Source: Musa acuminata AAA Group
Taxonomy: Eukaryota; Streptophyta; Magnoliopsida; Zingiberales; Musaceae
DNA length: 64,000 bases
Direction of reading: 5' to 3'
NCBI RefSeq assembly: GCF_036884655.1
Contig: NC_088345.1
Location: 31,924,501-31,988,500 of the forward strand
The notes under the pieces were generated by a model. It saw only the letters and a list, made by a program, of their open reading frames with translations, had not been told where the DNA came from and did not search any database. Of the stretch, positions 56,653 through 64,000 are shown in pieces (the stretch's first letter is position 1; every line of letters starts with the position of its first letter). Made by a program: the position numbers and the translations under genes.

Positions 56653-58214
56653 TGGGGGCAACATTACATGCAGAGCGGAAGAACAGAAAACAAAAATCCC
56701 TAGATTTTCTATAAATTGTGTTCGTCGTCATACGAAGATTGGTGCACAAAATTTATAAAATCAAAAACTGCGCATATGAAAGATTGTGTTACCTAGGGAG
56801 ATCGTATATCCTTGAATCCATATAAATCTGTAGGAGAGAGTGAAGGAGGTCAAGCGTCCTTCTCTCTAGTGGCGATCCACACAATAGGGCTATGACGATG
56901 CTCCTCAAATCTCCAAGCTTGCTATCTGAGGAGGAGAAGGGGAGAGGAGAATATGAGGTAGCAACCAAGAGAAGCTCTAGCCTATGAACCATTGGTTCCC
57001 TACTATTTATAAAGGCTCCCTATCAACTTAACCCTAATGGATCATACCTTATTGGGTATTGGATCTCCGTCTAACTAACCAAATCTCTTAGATTAATGGA
57101 TCTTTATCCAATAGTCTCTCATTGGCTCTTATTAGATCTCATCTATAGGATCCAATAATTTAAGGGCTTCTTAGATATCCAATAAGATTGGGACTCCGGC
57201 GGATATCTTATATCAGAACCTCTACTTGTCGCAATATCTACCATATGTGTGTGATCCTTTAGGCTCAATATCGATATGGCCATGAGTCATACCTGTCGGA
57301 ACTCCTTTTGGCTCAGTGAATTATTATCTCCATAATAATTCACTTGACTTATCGACTGCAAACGTACTAGGCCACTACGCTATAATCCCCAGATGATATA
57401 GGGGATTCCAATTATTTGGACCTATCTATCCTTAGTTACCATATATCTATAGTCCCTCATCTATATAATACCCCAGAGATAGTATACCAGTCATGGTATT
57501 ATCAGGCCTATACAATTTTTGCTCGAGTCTTGCTCGAATCAAATTCTCCCGGAGAACTTTTTCTCTCTCAATCTGAATGACCCTAGCTAGGGATTTGTCT
57601 GAGCAAGAACATATGAGATATTTCTCTCATGACACCGAGAGCAGATGATCCTCTATCGACACTCGATAGCTCTCGTAAGGTTGGCTACCACTCCCGATGA
57701 CCAGCTATGTTAGATCTAGAACCTCTAGACCTATAAGTCTAGTATCAAAGAGTAGAGTACTCATACAGAACATCCTTGGTGTGTCAAGTTTAAGGACTAG
57801 ATACACTATTGGGATGACGAAATCACTATATGACAATAAGACATCATCAACCATCTAGCATTCCGTGAGCGGATTAATCAGTGAACTCATTCTCTAATGA
57901 GCGCATGTAGTGTATCCCTAGTGTCCCCACATGAGTAACTATGAGACCAGCTGCATCTATCATATGGATGGGTATACAGCAAGCACACTAGTTTGTCTGA
58001 TTATCTCGATGTCCCTCTCGAGTAACCTATGATCGGGATTATTTAGAATCCATGTTTAAAAGCGAATCGATCTCATTATCGTGATCTTATCATGATCTAA
58101 TTCTTATTGCACATATCAATGGACATCACAATATATACATGTAATAGGTAATATAAAGTAATAAAATATCAAATAATATTAATAAGCAAAAAAGACTACG
58201 TGTTAAGTCACACG
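56653..58214 (-). repeat. Nearly complete LTR of copia-like family H
   Basis: About 1.56 kb lacking only the first bases seen at 52839. On the minus strand a TATA-like TTTATAAATAGTAGGG lies near 57000. The sequence is low in simple repeats and has no Sirevirus dyads, so it is a separate family. No internal region, primer site or frame was found. Family assignment to copia is tentative. Confidence 0.5.
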
Positions 58215-59158
58215 TGTTGAATCTCGGATTTTGATGATGAAGTCAATTGTCATTTGTTGTCTAATCTATGTGTTGAGATAAGTGTGCAGGATTAACTACG
58301 ATGAAAGTTAGACAAGCAGCAGGAGTTACATCGGAGTCAAGATCATGATCACGTTGGGAGTTCGAGAGTTCGACGGAAGTTCGGACGGTCGTCGGAGGTT
58401 CTGCAAGAACAGATCCGAGAAGTCCGGAAGCTTGCCAAGCGAAGCTCATCGGAACTCGCCAAGTGGATCGTCGCAAAATCCAGGAGTTTGCCGGAAGTCC
58501 GCAGAAGCATCACCGAGGGTTCATCGGATGATCGACGGAAGTTCGCCGGAAACTCGCCGGAAGAAGCGACTGACGTACCGAAGCAAAGCTGCAGAAATTG
58601 TCTTAGATTTAATCGTAGTTAGCATGTTGATTAAGTTAGAAATGGGAGGTGATCCCATTAGCTTAATCCTGGGGCAATTGGGCCCCTGAAGAACTCAAAT
58701 TGGGTCGAATGGTTCAACCCATTCGGACCCAAGGTGCTGTGGGTGGTGCAACCGCCCCAGCCAAGAGGTGCAACCGCCCAGGCTATGTCTCCCAGCGAGA
58801 CTGGGCGGTGCAACCGCCCTAGCCAAGAGGTGCAACCGCCCAGGCAATGTCTCCCAGCGAGACTGGGCGGTGCAACCGCCCCAGCCAAGAGGTGCAACCG
58901 CCCAGGGCTCAGTCTCCAAGCGAGACTGGGCGGTGCAACCTCCTCTGTCAAGAGGTAGCACCGCCAGAGCTCAAGTTTCGAGCTCTGCCAAGAGGTGCAA
59001 CCACCAAGCTCGGTCTTCGAGCTCTGGCAGAGAGGAGCAACCTCTCTGGACAGGAGAGGCACCGCCTGAGCTCAGTCTTCGAGCTCTGGCAGAGAGGTGC
59101 AACCATCTCTGGCAGAGAGGTGCAACCTCTCTGGTCAGGAGATGCACCGCCTGAGCTC
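58215..59158 (+). repeat. Element I: Sirevirus LTR, U3 part only
   Basis: TGTTGAATCTCGG start, CCGGAAG-rich stretch 58350-58570, then an array of GGCGGTGCAACCGCC/AGGTGCAACC units from 58741 to 59158, where element J begins. The rest may lie beyond the window if J inserted here. Confidence 0.75.
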
Positions 59159-59288
59159 TGTTAGGATCGAGAGCACTAAGAGGGGGGGGGGGGTGAATTA
59201 GTGCAGCGGAAATCTTACAGCAATTTAAAAGCTAAAGCTGCGTTCGTCCGATAAAAAATGATTTCGATATAAAAGCAGAATCACAGTG

Positions 59289-59620
59289 CAGTTTGCGTCT
59301 AAGCGCAGTTTTGCGTCTAAGCGCAGTTTGCGTCTAAACACAGTTTGCATCTAAGCGCAGTTTGCGTCTAAGCGCAGTTTGCGTCTAAACTCAGTTTTAC
59401 GTCCAAACGCAGTTTTACGTCAAAACGCAGTTTTACGTCTAAACGCAGTTTTACGTCTAAACGCAGTTTTGCGTCTAAACGCAGTTTTACGTCTAAACGC
59501 AGTTTTACGTCTAAACGCAGTTTTACGTCTTAACGCAGTTTTGCGTCTAAACGCAGTTTTACGTCTAAACGTAATTTTACGTCTAAATGTAGTTTTGCGT
59601 CTAAAAGCAGTTTTGAACCT
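59289..59620 (-). repeat. Tandem repeat of 17-18 bp, about 18 units
   Basis: Consensus CAGTTTTACGTCTAAACG on the plus strand. Early units are 17 bp (CAGTTTGCGTCTAAGCG), later ones 18 bp. The frame it generates (repeating RLNAVL) is an artefact of the 18 bp period. Confidence 0.9.
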
Positions 59621-60219
59621 TGAAGAGCGTTTTACGTAGAAAGCAATTTGCAGTTATAAATGGAATCCGAATGTAAGCGTAAACTGCAGTGTGAAGATCG
59701 TACGAAAACACGATTTACGTTTGAATACAGATTCTGAAAGATCAGAGCTTAGAAACTCGTTCGTAAAGGCGCAGAGGGCAGTAGCAATGTAGGAGGTTTG
59801 CAGTAATGATAAAGTGCTCAAGGTAAAAGCAAACCAGAGATTTAGAGTGGTTCGGTCAGTCTTGACCTACTCCACTTTTGGCTTCCTCCTCCGACGAGGT
59901 CACCGACGTCAACTAGCTGCCTTCCTTCAATGGGCGAAGGCTAACTGCCCTTTTACAGTTTCTCTCCTTTTGACAGGCTTAGGAGACAACCTTTACAGAT
60001 CCTTTCTCTCCTCTCTTTACAACTCAATACTTAAAGAACAGAAGGAGGAGAACTTTAGGACTTTACACAAATTTGAGCTCTTAGAATCACTGAAAAGATC
60101 AAGAATTCGGTGTGGATCTGTATCTTTTCAGTGCTGAATGGGTGGGGTATTTATAGGCCCCAACCCAATTCAAAATTCGAGCTCAAAACGATCAAATCGA
60201 TCAAATCCCAGAATTCTGG

Positions 60220-60810
60220 GATCAGGCGGTTGCACCTCTTGACTGGAGAGGTGGCACCGCCTGGCAGAGCTCGAAGACTGAGCTCAGGCGATTGCTCCTC
60301 TCTGCCAGAGCTCGAAGACTGAGCTCGATGGTTGCATCACCTGGCAGAGCTTGAAGACTGAGCTTGGTGGTTGCATCACCTGGCAGAGCTCGAAATCTGA
60401 GCTCGGTGGTTGCATCACCTGCCAGAGCTCGAAACTGAGCTCAGGCTGATGCACCTCTCTGCCAGAGCTCGAAGACTGAGCTCGGTGATTGCATCACCTG
60501 GCAGAGCTCGAGACTGAGCTCAGGCTGATGCACCTCTCTGCCTGAGCTCGAAGACTGAGCTCGGTGGTTGCATCGCTTGGCAGAGCTCGGAACTTGAGCT
60601 CTGGCGGTGCTACCTCTTGACAGAGGAGGTTGCATCGCCCAGTCTAGCTCGAAGACTGAGCTCTGGGCGGTTGCACCTCTTGGCTGGGGCGGTTGCACCT
60701 CCCAGCCTCGCAGCCCTGGCGGTTGCACCTCCTGGCTAGGGCGGTTGCACCTCCCAACCTCGCAGGAAGACATAGCCTGGGCGGTGCTACCTCCAACCCT
60801 GGCGGTGGCA
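60220..60810 (-). repeat. U3 array of GAGCTC-flanked units and GGCGGTTGCACC dyads, element J
   Basis: AGAGCTCGAAGACTGAGCTC, an inverted repeat around GAAGACT, recurs about ten times with small changes between 60266 and 60665. It alternates with GGTTGCATCACC or GGCGGTTGCACCTC units. It lies just upstream of the TATA box in LTR orientation. Confidence 0.85.
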
Positions 60811-61751
60811 CCTCTTTCACTATTCCAGCTCACTTGGTTTGGCTCCAAACTTGGTCCAAACCAGTCCGAACTTGGGCCTAATTGGCCCCTACTTGGGTTA
60901 TAGGATTAACACCTAATCCTAACCCTAATTAACGTGCTAACTATGAATTTAAAGACATTTTCTAAGCTATTACAAAGTCCGCAAGTCAAGACTTCTTCTA
61001 GCGAGCTTCCGGCAAACTTCCGGCGGTCTTCCGATGAACTCTCGGAAACCATTCTGCGGACTCCCGGCAAGCTCCTAGACTTCACGATTTGATCTTAGCG
61101 AGTTCCAACGAGCTTCGTCGGCAAGCTCCGCTCTTTCTCGGCGTGCTCCGTGAACTTCCAACGAACCTTCCGGCGAGCTTCCGAAAAACCCTTCGGCAAG
61201 CTCCCAACTCATTCTCGGCTAGTTCCGGTAGCATTCCCGACGAACCTTCGGACTTCCGTCGAACTCTCGAACTCGCAACAAATCCTTCGCGCTTGACTCC
61301 GACACTTTGTTTCGCTTTATGTCTTCATCGTTATCATAGTTAATCCTGCACAACAAAACAAAACTTCGATCGAGACAATTAATCCTAAGCAATTAACCAA
61401 GTTGTCCGACATGTCATTGGTCCCTCGACGCTTCGTCCGATTCTTCGGCGCATCGTCCTCTCCTACAGCCTATTGCCCAATCGGCCAGTTGACTCCGCAA
61501 CTCCGATATCCTTGGCACAATACCCGCTCTTCTTGGCCCGATGCCCGAGTTCACGGCCCGAAGCCTTCTGTCGATACGTCGACCGATCCACCGGCCCGAC
61601 GTCCAATCTTCTGACATGTTCCTTCGGCACAACATGATTTTCCTACTTTAATTGTCTCATCCTGATCGAAGCATCCTGCGTCACTCAAAACGCAGATTAA
61701 ATCATAAACATATATCAAGTAGTTTCATCATCAAAATACGAGATTCAACAA

Positions 61752-61765
61752 TCTCCCCCTTTTTG
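61752..61765 (-). other. Polypurine tract, element J
   Basis: TCTCCCCCTTTTTG, the complement of CAAAAAGGGGGAGA, adjacent to the LTR end at 61750. Confidence 0.88.
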
Positions 61766-64000
61766 ATGATGACAACCACTTGATGACGGAGTTAAACTTA
61801 ACTCCCGGAGTTTAAACAAACTCCCCCTATCAATATGCCATATTGATAGAACCTTGAATTCAAACTGAATTCAAGTCATTGCAATATTCATCATGAATAC
61901 TTGCAACACGTCAACATGAACTTATGCATAAACTTATGCATCACATGTCATGTCATCAACATACTTCTCCCCCTTTGTCATCAACAAAAAGGAGAAGTAC
62001 TACAATCAAGTGTGTGTGATATTGGTTCAACTCATTGCATGAAAATCATAATATCAAGTTTTATCATCATGCAAGTTTGCTAATATCAAATACCAACATG
62101 AAAAATTGCGATGTAAGCTTTTGATATCATAATGCAAACATTTCAAGTGTTTATCAATTATAGCATTTCATCACATGGTAGGATATCAACGCGTAAAATT
62201 ACGATTCAAGTTCTTGATATCTTAACGCATGATGAAAACATGGCATAATACAAGTTTGGCAATCAGTGTTCATAGCATCAATTCATATATTTCTCCCCCT
62301 TTGTCATCAACAAAACGGAGAACGATATAAGCAAATTTTAAGCATAAGTGCTTGTTGTTATGTATGTGAAATAAATCCTTGCAAGTAAAAACACTTTCAT
62401 CCATATTCATCAAATCCATTTCTCAAAAAAATATTTTTCTCATGATGTGTGTATGAGAGATGTATTTGCTAGTCAATTACATATGTCAAAAATCAATGAT
62501 ATGAACTAAACTTGATATGGCATATGCTTGTTAAGTTTGGAAGAGAGTGAACTTGATATGTTAGACTCAAGAGAATCCGAAAATGAAATTTGAGTCTTTC
62601 TTCCATTCGAACAAGGTTTTGCTATAGATATTCAATTACAATCATGAAGGTAAAGCATGCTTGTTATCATGGAAGTTTTGTATTCAAGCACATAATTTTC
62701 AACATGTAATTGTGTAAAATCATTATGCCAGTCAAGTGATTCAATCATTCAATCAAGAAGGTTCGAAAAATAATTTTAACACGTTCAATCATTAAGACGT
62801 ATTTTTGCCATTGTTTTTCAAATACAATCATAAAGATAAGACATACTCATCATCATGATAGTATGATAGCAAGTTTACCATATACAAGCTAGCAAAAAAT
62901 ATTTTTTTTTACATTTTAAGGCCCGCAAGCTAGCAATTTTGAGATGTTCAAGAAAGCAATTCTTGCTTCTTGAAATATAAGTTTTGCTAGATGTGCAAGT
63001 TAACTTTTTGCTTCTTGAGATAGGCAAGATAGCATTCCTTGGTGATGTTCAAGATAGCAATTTCTTCTCTTTTGAGAAGTGTAATTTTTACTTTCTTCTT
63101 GAATTGTGCAAACTAGCTATCTCCCCCTTTGTCATTGTCAACAAGGGAAAAACCCTTTACATCAATTTCTAAATCATGACAAAGGTAAGTAATCATTCTT
63201 ATTTGTGCATCATTATAGTTTCAATGCACAAATTCATTAACATTACATTTCAAAAAATTTTATGCATGATACCGAAAAATCAATCATCATCATGAGCATA
63301 TCAAACATGATATTCAAGCATTCATGATATATCATTTTGGCAACATGATCATAGATATTCAAACGATGGTATCTAGAATTCATTACATCCTATTATGCAT
63401 GATCATTAACTCCTCATTTGTATTTCATGCATTATTTCATTTCATCTCTTAAGGAATATCAAGAAGAGTTATTGGATGATGAGATAAATATTTTATGAAT
63501 ACACAGAATATCATAAGTGTTTCATGTATCCATATTATCACATGAAGCATATTATCATTTTTAAGATTCATAACATGAATAACGTTATTACTATTTCATC
63601 AAAATCAGTTTCGAGATTCACATAATATCATGAAATCATTAATCTCGATAAAATGGGAAAAACATTTTCTTTTTAAGTGATTCTTTTAACACATCATAAA
63701 AAAGAAAAACTCATTCATAATTCAAGTGATTTACAAGATATCATAAATGAATTTATCACTTGTATTTCACCAAAATCGAGAACTCTAGAGTTAGAAAATG
63801 ATTGAAGCATTTAATCTGATTTGAAGAATGATTCATATTTAAAGTGTAGCATTTGTCAAATCTGAAATCATCAAGTATAACTTTAATATTTTCATTGCAA
63901 CATTAAGCAAGGTTTCATTGAACATAATTTTGAATGATTCTTATAAATGCCTAAAACTTCTTTAGTTTTAATTTATGATTGACTTTATAATAGCATGCTC
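61766..64000 (-). other. 3' non-coding region of element J
   Basis: AT-rich. The doubled GGAGTT/AACTCC dyads lie at 61785-61830. CTCCCCCTTTGTCATCAACA occurs near 61967 and 62294, and CTCCCCCTTTGTCATTGTCA at 63122. AAGCTAGCAA words lie at 62888-63120. No gene is visible; the 60-70 codon frames here are chance. Confidence 0.7.

Larger units (their letters stand above)
59159..61750 (-). repeat. Element J 3' LTR, 2592 bp
   Basis: TGTTAGGATCGAG to GATTCAACA. It has G12 at 59182-59193, an 18 bp tandem repeat at 59289-59620 in the transcribed leader, the dyad GGTCAGTCTTGACC near 59855, TATA complement at 60148-60155, a very large U3 dyad array 60220-60810 and E-type U3 head sequence 60900-61750. 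It is about 1 kb longer than the E LTRs because of both arrays. Confidence 0.85.
59159..64000 (-). mobile_element. Element J: Sirevirus derivative of the E type, 3' half, minus strand
   Basis: A 2.6 kb LTR followed by polypurine tract and non-coding internal sequence matching E (48956 back to about 46370) in reverse. The window ends before its gag. No pol is visible in the 2.25 kb present. Confidence 0.82.

Noticed and set aside
56789..56992. 67-codon minus-strand frame in the H-family LTR
   Set aside because: Isolated, no motif, inside an LTR, and partly absent from the related fragment at 52839-53009.
58734..59164. Overlapping frames of 74-128 codons in the element I dyad array
   Set aside because: They are produced by GGCGGTGCAACCGCC-type repeats read in several frames at once.
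59379..59639. Repeat protein with RLNAVL units
   Set aside because: An 18 bp tandem repeat always gives a six-residue periodic frame. It lies in an LTR leader, on the strand opposite to the element.
59289..60810. CRISPR-like array
   Set aside because: Units are contiguous or alternate with other repeats, there are no unique spacers, no cas genes, and the context is a plant LTR.

Overview
The window comes from the repeat-rich part of a large plant nuclear genome. Almost everything legible is LTR retrotransposon, mostly Ty1/copia of the Sirevirus (SIRE/Maximus) type. The evidence is LTRs of 1.2-2.6 kb starting TGTTGAATCT and ending CTAACA, primer sites TGGTATCAGAGC (initiator tRNA-Met), a Gag with zinc knuckles and a Ser/Glu-rich coiled-coil tail, and AAAAAGGGGGAGA polypurine tracts. 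I found no intact host gene, tRNA, rRNA or CRISPR array. The repeat mix suggests a flowering plant, possibly a monocot, but the species cannot be told from this sequence. No coding region is fully open: each retroelement frame carries stops or frameshifts, mostly of the C:G to T:A type expected in methylated repeats.

Layout. (1) 48-24386: minus-strand element C has three LTRs and two gag-only internal regions, bounded by the duplication AGAGA. A full-length plus-strand Sirevirus with gag and pol (A, 138-8228) sits in its first LTR. A minus-strand non-autonomous element (B, 15189-22176, duplication CTTGA) sits in its second internal region. (2) 24392-34672: an older copia-like element with purine- and pyrimidine-rich simple repeats. 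It was hit by a young Ty3/gypsy chromovirus (26681-33106; LTRs differ at about 3 of 792 sites by eye) and by a solo copia LTR (33720-34413). (3) 34673-51534: element D, a non-autonomous Sirevirus whose pol is replaced by an unrelated open reading frame (ORF2). A second ORF2 copy follows and is split by element E (43498-50537). (4) 51535-59158: a mosaic of LTR fragments, a decayed element G, and LTR pieces of another copia family (H). (5) 59159-64000: the 3' half of element J, minus strand, with an exceptionally long 2.6 kb LTR holding tandem repeats.

How the parts relate. Only A carries a full copia pol (protease, integrase, reverse transcriptase, RNase H), and it is dead. B, C, D, E, G and J lack most or all of pol in the sequence visible, so they would have needed proteins supplied in trans by A-like relatives. 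B and D share one pol-deletion junction and the same ORF2 cassette, which has its own leader and promoter-like sequence. C and E share a different truncation in gag. These are two separately propagating non-autonomous lineages. Shared cis signals are primer sites, duplicated polypurine tracts, a hairpin before the polypurine tract, a GGTCA/TGACC dyad in the leader, and arrays of GGCGGT/ACCGCC dyads in U3. The ORF2 cassette and a UAG codon conserved between gag and protease are the observations most worth testing.
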